A DNA stretch of 44,218 nucleotides, from positions 1 to 44,218 of the forward strand of contig JAFKGG010000379.1 of assembly GCA_017307915.1 (NCBI GenBank), in the 5' to 3' direction. Of this stretch, positions 1 to 8,566 are shown in pieces. Each line of letters starts with the position of its first letter. The first letter of the stretch is position 1. Made by a program: the position numbers and the translations under genes. This stretch comes from Burkholderiales bacterium. Lineage in GTDB: Bacteria; Pseudomonadota; Gammaproteobacteria; Burkholderiales; Burkholderiaceae_E. Under the pieces are notes generated by a model, which saw only the letters and a list, made by a program, of their open reading frames with translations, was not told the origin of the DNA and made no database searches.

Positions 1-87
1 AATCAAGGCGCAAAGCACAGCCGTGGCGGGGCCACGGCGAGCATTTGCAACGCAGGGTGCGCCTGGCCCTCGGGCTCACCCTTCGGG

Positions 88-185
88 CCGAGGCCTGTGC
101 GGGCGCCATCCTTCGTTGCCGGCTCCTTACGTGGCACCGCCACGTGCGTCGCCGGCGCCTCGTCTGGCGCCCGCACAGGCCTCGG
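88..185. repeat. Large perfect inverted repeat (21-bp arms) with inner hairpin
   Basis: The arms at 88-108 and 165-185 are perfect reverse complements over 21 bases. The 56-base interval between them holds a second hairpin, acgtggc (129-135) with gccacgt (139-145). A separate 8-bp hairpin lies just outside, gccgtggc (20-27) with gccacggc (31-38). The element sits 33 bases past the stop of the Rhs gene. No T-tract follows on either strand, so it is not a standard intrinsic terminator. It may be an mRNA 3'-end structure or a dispersed palindromic element. Confidence 0.75.
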
Positions 186-218
186 CGTGGGGACGATCGT
201 GGTGTGAACAGGCCCTAG

Positions 219-3200
219 TCAATATGCGATCGTGATGCCATAATTTTCACGCAGCCAGTCGGCGTACATTTTCATGTTGACGACGCCGACGATCGACATG
301 CCGCCGGCGGCATCCATGCGCCGCGGGCGGATCTGCGCGATGAAGCGGTTCGAATCCTTCCAGTTCATGCCCGGCACGGCCGCATTGCGCTGCGCGACAG
401 CCGACGCGATCCGGCCATCGGCCAGGCGGCGAATGGTGTCGCGGTCGCCGAGCCCATCATCATTGCGGTCGTGCACCAGCGGCAGGCTGACGGTGCTCAG
501 CGATGGGCTGAGTTCCTTCATCGGCAGCTTCATGCGCTTGGCCATCTCCACCATCCATACCAGCGCAATGTCGGACAGATCGCCCTCCGACTCGCCGCCA
601 CCGACGTCGGAATGGCTGCCGATGAAACCGCGTTCGATCACGTAGGCGCCATCGCTTAACGCCGATTCGAGCGGAAAGTTGCCGCGATGTTCGTTCAGCG
701 CCACCGCGTGGAAGGTGGCGCGCACGGCCGAAGGGATGGCAAGCTGCCAGCGCCGCGGCGATCGGCTGTCGAAACCGAACATCGCCACCGTATCCCACAG
801 GCCGAGAAAGCGCAGATCCAGGCAGATGCCGCGGGACAGATAGCGCTGCTCTTGCATGCGCGCCGCGACGCGGTTGACGAAATCACGCGCCATTGCAGCA
901 CCGCGTGAGAATCCGACTACGTCGAGCGGCACCTGCTGGCCGCGCCAACGCTCATCAAGAAAGCTGTCGAGCGTGCCGAGCATGTAGTCGACGCGCTGCG
1001 CGGCGGTATTGGCATTGATTGCATCCAGCGCATTGGTGCGGATGCCGCTGCCAGGATCGTCGAGACCGACGCCGGTCATGTACCACTTGTTCGGATCGTC
1101 GTAGTTGTCGAAGAACTTCCAGACGTTGGATTGATCGTACACGCCCTGCGGGGCACTGCCGTTCTTCGTGCCGTCGAACGCAAACAGGATCAGCCCGAGC
1201 GGATCATTGGCGAGCAACGGATTGCCATCGGCATAGCCATAGGGATCGAAACCGGCGGCCAGCCCGAGCGGGTCGGGCTCCAGATACCGGCCAGCTGCCG
1301 GATCGTAGGTGCGCTGGTAGTTGTCGTGCAGTCCCGTCTCGGCGTCGAAATACTGGCCGGCGAAGCGCAGCGGCTGCCGCAACGGGCCGTCGGCAATGGC
1401 GTGGCCATAGGCATCGTAATCGGCACGCCAGACGATACGGCCGGCGGCATCGGTAGCAGCCAGCGGCGTGCCCAGATGGTCATGGTGCAGCCAGGCGATC
1501 GAATGGCGACGACCCAGTGCCGAATCGGCATCGGAGTTGGCATCGGGGTCGACATCGACGATGGCAACGATGCGCCCTTTCCAGCGCAAGTAGTGACGCC
1601 GCAGGCGTCCCTGGGTATCGGTTTCGGCCTCGAGCATCTGCTCGCGGTGCAAGAACCCGATCGCCTCGCCACCGTTGTCGCGATGCACGCGTTCGCCGAG
1701 TGCGTTGTAGCGATAGCGAGCCACGGTGCTTTCGCCGGCATGAACGCCAACGATGCGCCGCTGCGGACCATAGTCGAGTTGCCGCCCGCCGTAACGCAGC
1801 GGCAGGCCTGCGGCGTTGCGCACTTCATCGGCGGCACGCCAGTCCGGGCCGGAGCGTGTCTTGGCGGCCAGGCGCGCGCCGGTCGCCTCATAAGCGAAGT
1901 ATTCGACGTGCAGCGGCTCGCCGGCACCGCTGGCCGCGCCCAGGCTGGCCGCACCGATGCCGGCCGCACCTGAGCCGGCCGCACCTGAGCCGGCCGCGCC
2001 TGAGCCGGCCGCGCCTATCGTCTCTCCGACGTGGCGCTCACGAATGATCAAGCGGCCGAAGGCATCGAAGCCGTAGCGGTCCTCGCCGTGTTCGCCTGCC
2101 ACCACGATCGGCAGGCCGCTGCGATGCCATTCGAAACGGCGAAACGGCAATGCGGATGCCGCGGTGGCCGCCACGCTTGCGCCACGCCAGCGCATGTGCA
2201 AGGGCCGGCCGGCAGCATCGTCATCGCGCTCCAGCCGCGTGCCATTGCCGTAGCGCAGCTCGGCGAGATGGCTGGTGCCGGGCCGGTACTCGAAACCGGC
2301 CACGATCCAGATCGGCTTGGCCGCGCCGGGTGCAAGCCAACCGAGCCGTTGATGACGGCCCTGCGCATCATAGCCATGCAGCAGACGCGAACCGTCGGAC
2401 AGGTGCTGCTCGCGGAGCAGTCCGCGATCGTCATAGATGAACTGCTGTCGATGAGTACGGCCGGTATAGGCACGGCCGGTATAGGCGCGGCCGGCATCGG
2501 TTCGACCCGCATCGCCGCCGCCAGCAAGGACACGCACCAGCTCGACGAGTCGGCCATGCTCGTCGCGCCGCGCCGTCGCCTGCTGCGCCGGGTGATCAAT
2601 ACCCACCAATCGCGCGCCCTCATAGCGCAGCCGCGTTTCGATTCGCTCGCCGGCCAGCGACTGCTCGCGCAGCGTGATGCGATCGGCAGCGTCGTATTCG
2701 CGGCGATCGACGGCGCCGTCGGCATACTCGATACGCTGCAGGCGGCCCAGCGCATCGAAGCGGTAGCGGCGCAGCCCGGCAGCCGACGTGTATTCGAGTA
2801 CCAGACGGCCGAGGTCGTCATATAGACGCTCGCTGCGGCCGCCGCCGACGTCGACCAGCGAAGTACGGCCCAGGCCGGCTCGGGCCAGCGCAACCGGCAG
2901 CGCCACGGCGGGCCGCGCAGTGCCCGCATCCGTCTTGCCAATGATTCGTTGCCAACCGTGGTTCGAGACCAGCACTGCACCGTTGTCATGCAATTCGAAT
3001 GACCAGCGCTCACCGCTAGGCCACGCGATGCTGCGCGGGCGGCCGATCGTGTCGTAGTCGATGCGCATCGCGCCGGCTGGCGTGGATGCGTTCGCCAGGC
3101 GCCAATGGCGATCGTAATCACGCGTTTGGCGCCTTCCGTCGGGCAGGCGCTCAGCGAGCACGCGGCCCAGTTCATCGCGCTCGATCTCGTGCTGCAGAAT

Positions 3201-5288
3201 GCCGCCGTGTTCGATGCGGATCAGGCGGCGCCGCTGGTCATAGTGGAAGCTAGTGCGTACTGCAGCGCCATCATCGCCTAGCCGCTCGATGGCGGCGAGC
3301 TTGCCGAGCGCCGGCCCCGACTCGTGATAGACCAGGCGCAGCGATGCCAACAAGGGTTCAGCCGCATGCGATGCCGACGCAGCACCTGCGCGCCGGCCGG
3401 CGGCGGCGCGCTCGCCGGCCTGATCCGCCGCATCATCAGGCAGCCTGGCCGGCGCGAAGCCGCGCAGCGTCACTTCAGCCAACTGGCCATCGGACCGGCG
3501 GTGCGATGCGATCGTCACGATCCTGCCCGGCACGACGCTGCTGCGCTCGATCCGCGACGGCGGCGCGAGCAGGTTTCGATCATCGTCATAGAACAAGCGC
3601 TCACGCCAGACGGTGCGCCCCGCATCGTCAACGATGCGACGTTCGGCGATCCGCCCGAATGCATCGAGACGCAAGCGCTGCCTGTCGATCGATACGCGCC
3701 TGCCCGAGGCGTCGTGCGCGACGCGCAGACCGACGGGCGGGCACATTGCGCAGCCATCGCCTTCGGCGCCCAGCAGACGCGGCCGATGCCGGCGCAGTTC
3801 GTCAATCCATCGATAGCGGGTGCGCGTCTGGCCGACAGAGATCTCGGTGATGCCGACGGCGCCCTCGCTCAAGGGCAGCCGATAGGAGAAATGCAGCGCC
3901 TGAGCTTGCGGCTGGCCGGCTGCGCGCGACATGGCAACACGCATCAGCTCGTCATACTCATAGCGGCTGCGACGGCCGGCTGCATCGGTGACGCCGGTGA
4001 GCAGCTGGAACGCACGTGGATCCTCATAGTGGTAGTGCAAGCGCCGGCCATCGGGGTAGCGCACCTGCACCAATCGGCCATGCTCGTCGTAGCCGTATTC
4101 GATGCGCAAGCCATCGGGCAGGCGCAGCGCCGACAAGCGCGGGCCGTCATATTCGAACAGCAGGCGGCGGCCCGATGTGTCGTCGATCGCCACGAGCCGG
4201 CCGTTGCCGTCATATCGCAGGCGTAGCGCATCGCGATTGGCAGCGGTGACCGATACCAGCCTGCCGATCGAGTCGAAGCCCAACCGCCTGCCGCCGGGCC
4301 AGCGCCAGATGAAGGCCTCGGTTTGCCCCGGATGCTCAGCGTATTCATACACCCATCCGTCGGCCAAAGTGCCGCTGCCGAACACGGCGGCAGGCAACGG
4401 CGGCGAGGCCTCATCGGCGCGCCCAGTGGTCGTGGGCGCGATCGCGGACGCGGGCGCTGCATTACGCAGCCGATCGAACACGATCCGCCGCCCATCCCCC
4501 TGCACGATCTGCAGTTCAACGCGACCGCCGCGGCTGAGCCGGGCCAGCCGCGTATCGAAGCCGTGGCTCCAGCCTCGCCCGAGCGACAAAGCGAAATCGC
4601 TGCGGCTGTTGTAGTGCCGGCTGAACAGGAAACGCAGCGCATCGCCGCCGACCGCGCCGGCTGCCGCCAACTGCAAGGCCACGGCGCCGCTGCCCGCCTG
4701 CGCGCCGGGTAGTTCGCTGGCGCTGGCCACCGCATCGACGTCAGGCAGCAGCACGTCGATCTGCCGCAGATACTTGTTGCCGGTGACGACGTCGACCGGA
4801 TTGCCGGCTTGCCGCTCGACCTCATCGACCGGCAGACTGGCCGGCTCGCCATCGGTGCCGGATAACTTGCAGACCGGCGGCGCCGGCGGGCTGCTGCCGG
4901 TCAGCGCATCGACGAAGGCTTCGCTGCCGCTGCCGGCGGCGCCTGGCCCGATCGCACCACCGGGCGGCAAGCCGTTCAGCGACAGGCCGGGCGCGCCGCC
5001 CGACGGCGTGCACATCGCTGCGCCGAAGCCGGCGGCCGCTGGCATCGACAATGATTGCGCCGCTGCCGGCGGCCTGGCAATCGGCAATGCAATGACCAGA
5101 AGAACGAAGGCTGCGATCGCTACCAGACTGCCGCGGCCATCGCCGGCCTTGCGGAGCTTCCGATTGCGGCGGAGTCTTTCATCGCGGCTGAACGCATGAG
5201 TGCGGAGGCAGGCTCGGGGGCGATCTTGATCGCTGCACTCGTCGATGACGTGGGTGGTATCCATGCCCCACGTTATCGATCCGGCCAT
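219..5288 (-). CDS. Rhs/YD-repeat protein with C-terminal DUF2235 (Tle1-like) hydrolase domain
   Basis: This protein of about 1689 residues is probably a polymorphic toxin or a secreted shell protein. The N-terminus has a basic stretch and one hydrophobic segment (about residues 54-75), which acts as a signal anchor or long signal peptide. A DUF6531-like segment (PVDVVTGNKYL) and many YD repeats (YDxxGR) follow. The conserved Rhs core motif, PDPLGLAAGFDPYGYADGN, ends near residue 1360. The last 320 residues look like DUF2235: an FAFDGTKNG strand, a GFSRGAA nucleophile elbow with Ser about 1461, and an SHSDVGGG motif. That fold is shared with type VI Tle1 phospholipases. No PAAR domain, VgrG or immunity gene lies in the window. 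The start is uncertain: a second ATG lies 8 codons in (5264) and neither has a strong ribosome site. Lipase activity is inferred. Confidence 0.85.
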   Translation of the reverse strand: MAGSITWGMDTTHVIDECSDQDRPRACLRTHAFSRDERLRRNRKLRKAGDGRGSLVAIAAFVLLVIALPIARPPAAAQSLSMPAAAGFGAAMCTPSGGAPGLSLNGLPPGGAIGPGAAGSGSEAFVDALTGSSPPAPPVCKLSGTDGEPASLPVDEVERQAGNPVDVVTGNKYLRQIDVLLPDVDAVASASELPGAQAGSGAVALQLAAAGAVGGDALRFLFSRHYNSRSDFALSLGRGWSHGFDTRLARLSRGGRVELQIVQGDGRRIVFDRLRNAAPASAIAPTTTGRADEASPPLPAAVFGSGTLADGWVYEYAEHPGQTEAFIWRWPGGRRLGFDSIGRLVSVTAANRDALRLRYDGNGRLVAIDDTSGRRLLFEYDGPRLSALRLPDGLRIEYGYDEHGRLVQVRYPDGRRLHYHYEDPRAFQLLTGVTDAAGRRSRYEYDELMRVAMSRAAGQPQAQALHFSYRLPLSEGAVGITEISVGQTRTRYRWIDELRRHRPRLLGAEGDGCAMCPPVGLRVAHDASGRRVSIDRQRLRLDAFGRIAERRIVDDAGRTVWRERLFYDDDRNLLAPPSRIERSSVVPGRIVTIASHRRSDGQLAEVTLRGFAPARLPDDAADQAGERAAAGRRAGAASASHAAEPLLASLRLVYHESGPALGKLAAIERLGDDGAAVRTSFHYDQRRRLIRIEHGGILQHEIERDELGRVLAERLPDGRRQTRDYDRHWRLANASTPAGAMRIDYDTIGRPRSIAWPSGERWSFELHDNGAVLVSNHGWQRIIGKTDAGTARPAVALPVALARAGLGRTSLVDVGGGRSERLYDDLGRLVLEYTSAAGLRRYRFDALGRLQRIEYADGAVDRREYDAADRITLREQSLAGERIETRLRYEGARLVGIDHPAQQATARRDEHGRLVELVRVLAGGGDAGRTDAGRAYTGRAYTGRTHRQQFIYDDRGLLREQHLSDGSRLLHGYDAQGRHQRLGWLAPGAAKPIWIVAGFEYRPGTSHLAELRYGNGTRLERDDDAAGRPLHMRWRGASVAATAASALPFRRFEWHRSGLPIVVAGEHGEDRYGFDAFGRLIIRERHVGETIGAAGSGAAGSGAAGSGAAGIGAASLGAASGAGEPLHVEYFAYEATGARLAAKTRSGPDWRAADEVRNAAGLPLRYGGRQLDYGPQRRIVGVHAGESTVARYRYNALGERVHRDNGGEAIGFLHREQMLEAETDTQGRLRRHYLRWKGRIVAIVDVDPDANSDADSALGRRHSIAWLHHDHLGTPLAATDAAGRIVWRADYDAYGHAIADGPLRQPLRFAGQYFDAETGLHDNYQRTYDPAAGRYLEPDPLGLAAGFDPYGYADGNPLLANDPLGLILFAFDGTKNGSAPQGVYDQSNVWKFFDNYDDPNKWYMTGVGLDDPGSGIRTNALDAINANTAAQRVDYMLGTLDSFLDERWRGQQVPLDVVGFSRGAAMARDFVNRVAARMQEQRYLSRGICLDLRFLGLWDTVAMFGFDSRSPRRWQLAIPSAVRATFHAVALNEHRGNFPLESALSDGAYVIERGFIGSHSDVGGGESEGDLSDIALVWMVEMAKRMKLPMKELSPSLSTVSLPLVHDRNDDGLGDRDTIRRLADGRIASAVAQRNAAVPGMNWKDSNRFIAQIRPRRMDAAGGMSIVGVVNMKMYADWLRENYGITIAY
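1929..2015. repeat. In-frame 15-bp tandem repeat inside the Rhs gene
   Basis: About five copies of a 15-base unit around gccggccgcacctga encode repeated Gly-Ala-Ala-Gly-Ser blocks on the minus strand. The copies nearest 1975-2010 are almost identical and those towards 1930 have diverged. The period is a multiple of three, so copy-number change lengthens or shortens a flexible linker without breaking the frame. Confidence 0.8.
2453..2510. repeat. Second in-frame 15-bp tandem repeat inside the Rhs gene
   Basis: The unit acggccggtataggc is repeated about three to four times with drift. On the minus strand it encodes AGRxxTGRAYTGR-like residues between YD repeats. The period again keeps the frame. 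The gene therefore carries two independent low-complexity insertions, both in the C-terminal half. Confidence 0.7.
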
Positions 5289-5470
5289 GACACCGGCAAT
5301 TACGCAAGCGGCCTACAACCAAGGTTCGACCCGCCGCTTGCCGATGCCCGCTTCACCGGTTACGAGCCGCTTTCAGCACGTTCGAGCTATCGTCGGCAGC
5401 TTGATGCAGGCATGCCGGCGCTCGCCCCTACGCCCCCGGAACAGGCTGCTACGACAGTGACGCCGATACG

Positions 5471-6730
5471 CTAGCTTCGTCCATGCCCAACCGGCGCGTC
5501 TTGCACCGCCACGGCTCCCGCTGCGATCATTTCATCGATCTGGGATTCGCCGAAACCATACTCTCGCAACACCTCGCGGCTGTGCTCGCCCAGCATCGGC
5601 GCTGCATTGCGGTCGCGCATCGGCGAGTGCGACAGCTTCACCGGCAGCCCCACCGAACGCACGCTACCGGCCGACGGATGCGCCTGCTCGACCAGCATGC
5701 CGCGCGCGATCGCCTGCGGATGCGACAGCGCCTGGCCCACCGAATGGATCGGCCCGCAAGGCACGCCGGCGGCATCGAAGGCCTGCAACCAATACGCGGC
5801 CGGCTGCTTCACCAGCACCTCGGTGATGGCCTCGCGCAAGGCCTGGCTGTTGCGCATCCGCGCATCGTTGCTGGCGAAGCGTGCATCGTCGACCCATTCG
5901 GGGTGACCGAGTATCTGCGCGACGCGCACCCAGTTGCGTTCGTTGGCACCGCCGATGATGATCCACTGATCGCCGGTGGCAAACGCTTCGTAAGGCGCAA
6001 TCAGCACGTGCGCCGCGCCGGTGCCGCCGGCTGATTCGCCGGTGGCGAAATAGATGGCGGCATGCCAGTACAGCTGCTGCAAGCCCGCTTCGAACAAGGA
6101 CGTATCCACCACCTGCCCCAGGCCGGTGCGCTCGCGCTGCCGCACGGCGGCGAGAATGCCGAAGGCGGCCAGCAGGCCCGCGTTGACGTCGCAAACCGAA
6201 TTGCCATTGCGCAAGGGCCGGCCACCCGGCTCGCCGGTGATGCTCATCAGACCCGAAAAGCCCTGCGCGATCAGATCGAAGCCGCCCGCTTCGGCCAGCG
6301 GACCACTCCGGCCGTAGCCGGAAATCGCGCAATAGATCAGGCGCGGATTGATGCGCGACAGCTCGTCATAGCCGAGGCCAAGCTTTTCCATCGTGCCCAG
6401 CCGGAAGTTCTCGATCACTACGTCGGCCGTTTCAACCATCTTCTTCAGCAGCGCCTTGCCCTGTTCTCGCTGCAGATCGATGACCACCGATCGCTTGTTC
6501 CGGTTGAGCATCAGGAACGGCGCCGACACGCCGTTGATGCGCGGCTCGCGATAGCCTCGCGCATCATCGCCGCCGCCGCTCTTCTCGACTTTGATCACGT
6601 CAGCGCCCAGATCGGCCAGCATCATGCCGCACACCGGCCCGGCCATGATCTGCCCCAGTTCGAGCACGCGCAGCCCAGCCAGCGCGCCGGTGCCGCTGCC
6701 GGCGTGGCTCGGCGAATCGATTGCGTTCAT
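5471..6730 (-). CDS. Family III CoA-transferase (CaiB/BaiF type)
   Basis: This 419-residue enzyme should move CoA between acyl-CoA and a free carboxylic acid in the cytoplasm, activating a catabolic substrate. The N-terminus reads LAGLRVLELGQIMAGPVCGMM and continues with LADLGADVIKVEK, both typical of the family. The catalytic Asp of formyl-CoA transferase matches D181 in the segment CDVNAGLLAAFGILAA, followed by the TGLGQVVDTSLFEA signature. The start at 6730 was chosen because GGAG lies just upstream and family alignment begins there. A longer frame running back to 6820 would overlap the neighbouring hydratase gene. It is the last gene of a minus-strand operon, 11 bases after the hydratase stop. 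The exact acid substrate cannot be read from the sequence. Confidence 0.9.
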   Translation of the reverse strand: MNAIDSPSHAGSGTGALAGLRVLELGQIMAGPVCGMMLADLGADVIKVEKSGGGDDARGYREPRINGVSAPFLMLNRNKRSVVIDLQREQGKALLKKMVETADVVIENFRLGTMEKLGLGYDELSRINPRLIYCAISGYGRSGPLAEAGGFDLIAQGFSGLMSITGEPGGRPLRNGNSVCDVNAGLLAAFGILAAVRQRERTGLGQVVDTSLFEAGLQQLYWHAAIYFATGESAGGTGAAHVLIAPYEAFATGDQWIIIGGANERNWVRVAQILGHPEWVDDARFASNDARMRNSQALREAITEVLVKQPAAYWLQAFDAAGVPCGPIHSVGQALSHPQAIARGMLVEQAHPSAGSVRSVGLPVKLSHSPMRDRNAAPMLGEHSREVLREYGFGESQIDEMIAAGAVAVQDAPVGHGRS

Positions 6731-6741
6731 CGTTGCTCCGT

Positions 6742-7557
6742 TCAGCGGCCGCGGAAGATCGGCGGCTGCTTGGCCAGAAACGACCGGTAACCGGTCTTGA
6801 AATCTTCGGTGTCGAAGCATGCGAACGACTCGGCATGATCGCCGTCGCTCAGCGTCTCACCGTCGCGCAGCTTGCGCGCGAAGCGTTTGTGCCAGCGTGC
6901 CACCAGCGGCGCGCCAGCTGCGATTTCGGCGGCCACGCCGGCGACCGTTTCCGCCACCGCGTCATCGGCCACGACATGATTGACCAGGCCGAGCCGCAGC
7001 GCCTCATCGGCATCGAGCAGCCGGCCGGTGAACAGGATGTCGAGCGCCGCCGAATAACCGACCAGATCGATCAGCGGTTTCATCTCGGCATAGGCCATCG
7101 TCAAGCCGAGCCGCTTGACCGGCACCCCGAAACGGCTGCCGCTGCCGCACACGCGCAGATCGGCAGCCGCCGCCAGCTCGAGCCCGCCGCCGATGCACAG
7201 CCCATGGATCTGTGCGATCACCGGACACGGACACGCGGCCAGCGCCTGCGCGGCCCCGTGCATGATGGCGCCATAGCGTGCCGCCTGCTCGCTGTCAGCG
7301 CGCACGCTTGCGAACTCGGCGATATCGGCCCCCGGCGAAAACGCACGCGTGCCGGCACCGCGCAACACCAGGCAGCGCAGCGAGCTGTCAGCCGACAGCT
7401 CGCGCACCGCTTCACCGAGTGCGCGCCACATCGGCAAGGAAAGCGCGTTGAGCCGATCGGCACGATTGAGCACGACGGTGGCAATACCGTCCGGCGTGGT
7501 GCTGACCAGGATCAGCGGTTCGGTGGCCGTCGCCGGCTGCGACCCATCAGCGGACAT
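6742..7557 (-). CDS. Enoyl-CoA hydratase/isomerase (crotonase family)
   Basis: A 271-residue crotonase-fold protein. The first oxyanion-hole segment is AGTRAFSPGADIAEFA and the second is HGLCIGGGLELAAAADLRV. The Glu of GGGLEL (E127) matches Glu144 of rat mitochondrial enoyl-CoA hydratase. The second catalytic Glu (Glu164) is replaced: the segment reads FGVPVKRLGL where hydratases have FGQPEI. One glutamate is common in isomerase or other crotonase activities, so simple hydration is not certain. The start at 7557 overlaps the end of the FAA-hydrolase gene by 11 bases, and the CoA-transferase follows 11 bases downstream. Translation of the three genes is probably coupled. The likely role is beta-oxidation-like processing of a CoA ester made by the neighbouring CoA-transferase. 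Confidence 0.88.
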   Translation of the reverse strand: MSADGSQPATATEPLILVSTTPDGIATVVLNRADRLNALSLPMWRALGEAVRELSADSSLRCLVLRGAGTRAFSPGADIAEFASVRADSEQAARYGAIMHGAAQALAACPCPVIAQIHGLCIGGGLELAAAADLRVCGSGSRFGVPVKRLGLTMAYAEMKPLIDLVGYSAALDILFTGRLLDADEALRLGLVNHVVADDAVAETVAGVAAEIAAGAPLVARWHKRFARKLRDGETLSDGDHAESFACFDTEDFKTGYRSFLAKQPPIFRGR

Positions 7558-8458
7558 CGCGCACCACGTTCTCGAGCCGCCCGATGCCCTCGATCTCGAC
7601 GGCCACCACATCGCCTTCCTGCAAGGCGCACGGTGGCTTCATCGCATAACCGACGCCCGACGGCGTGCCGGTGGCGATCACGTCGCCGGCCTCCAGCGTG
7701 AGGCCGGCCGACAGGTCGGCGATGATGTTGGGCACCTTGAAGATCATCTGACTGGTATTGCTGTTCTGGCGCAGTTCGCCGTTGACCCACAGCCGGATCG
7801 ACAAGGCATGCGGGTCGGCCAGCGCCGACTTGTGCACCACCCACGGCCCCATCGGGCAGGAACCATCCAGACTCTTGCCTTTGAACCATTGATCGTGCCG
7901 GCGCTGCAGGTCGCGCGCGGTGACGTCGTTGACGATGGTGTAGCCGAACACCGCGCTCATCGCATCGGCTTCACTGATGTCGCAACCGCCGCGGCCGATA
8001 ACGATCGCCAGCTCGGCTTCGTAATCGAGCAGCCGGGTCAACCCGGCATGCAACGGAATCGTCGCACCGGGGCCGATCACCGCGCTAGTCGCCTTGGTGA
8101 ACAACTGGATGAACTTCGGCAGTTCGGCCGTATCCAGCCCCCGTGCGGCGTTGCCTTCGATGATGTGCTCGCGATAATTGCGCCCGACGCAGAAGACGTT
8201 TCTGCGCGGCCGCGGAACCGGCGCAAGCAGCGACAGGTGTGCGATCTCGAGTTTCGTCTTGCCGGCACGCGCCAGCGTGCGCGCGACCTCGATGCCGGCA
8301 TCGCCGAGTATCGCAAGCTCGGCGACGTCGGCCGGCGGCGGCAGGCGTGAATCGTCGCGCGGCCAATCGCTGGTGAGATCGACGACGTACTCGTCATGCA
8401 CATCCGGGGCACAACCCAGATGAGGCCCCGCGGCGGTCTCGAATACACAGAATCGCAT
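7547..8458 (-). CDS. Fumarylacetoacetate hydrolase (FAH) family protein
   Basis: A 303-residue member of the FAH family, which hydrolyses or decarboxylates beta-dicarbonyl or 2-oxo-enol acids from aromatic ring cleavage using a divalent metal. The FAH motif VGRNYREHI starts the catalytic domain near residue 95. The metal ligands are seen in DYEAELAIVIGR (E147 and E149, after D145) and in NDVTARD. A KSLDGSCPMGPW segment forms part of the active-site lid. The start at 8458 has GGAG eight bases upstream. The gene heads the operon FAH, crotonase, CoA-transferase, with the IclR regulator upstream. A second FAH paralogue lies at 41376-42383. Members include 2-keto-4-pentenoate hydratase-like and oxaloacetate decarboxylase-like enzymes, and the substrate is not settled here. 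Confidence 0.9.
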   Translation of the reverse strand: MRFCVFETAAGPHLGCAPDVHDEYVVDLTSDWPRDDSRLPPPADVAELAILGDAGIEVARTLARAGKTKLEIAHLSLLAPVPRPRRNVFCVGRNYREHIIEGNAARGLDTAELPKFIQLFTKATSAVIGPGATIPLHAGLTRLLDYEAELAIVIGRGGCDISEADAMSAVFGYTIVNDVTARDLQRRHDQWFKGKSLDGSCPMGPWVVHKSALADPHALSIRLWVNGELRQNSNTSQMIFKVPNIIADLSAGLTLEAGDVIATGTPSGVGYAMKPPCALQEGDVVAVEIEGIGRLENVVRDVR

Positions 8459-8492
8459 CACTTGCTCCGGTGGTTCATGCAGTCTGATTCCA

Positions 8493-8515
8493 GGCCGATC
8501 CGATAGCGATCGGCC
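8493..8515. promoter_or_regulatory. Perfect 8-bp inverted repeat between iclR-type and FAH genes
   Basis: ggccgatc (8493-8500) is the exact reverse complement of gatcggcc (8508-8515), with a 7-base loop. It lies in the 108-base gap between the regulator stop and the FAH start. There is no T-run on the minus strand, so a terminator is unlikely. It could be a regulator-binding palindrome or an RNA hairpin that separates expression of the two genes. Confidence 0.45.
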
Positions 8516-8566
8516 AATGATAGGCACATGCCGGCGCCGCGCGACGGGCCGCGGATCGGCTCGGCG

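Noticed and set aside
1929-2015. Repeat array considered as a CRISPR or VNTR locus
   Set aside because: The 15-base units are contiguous with no spacers, and they code in frame for the Rhs protein.
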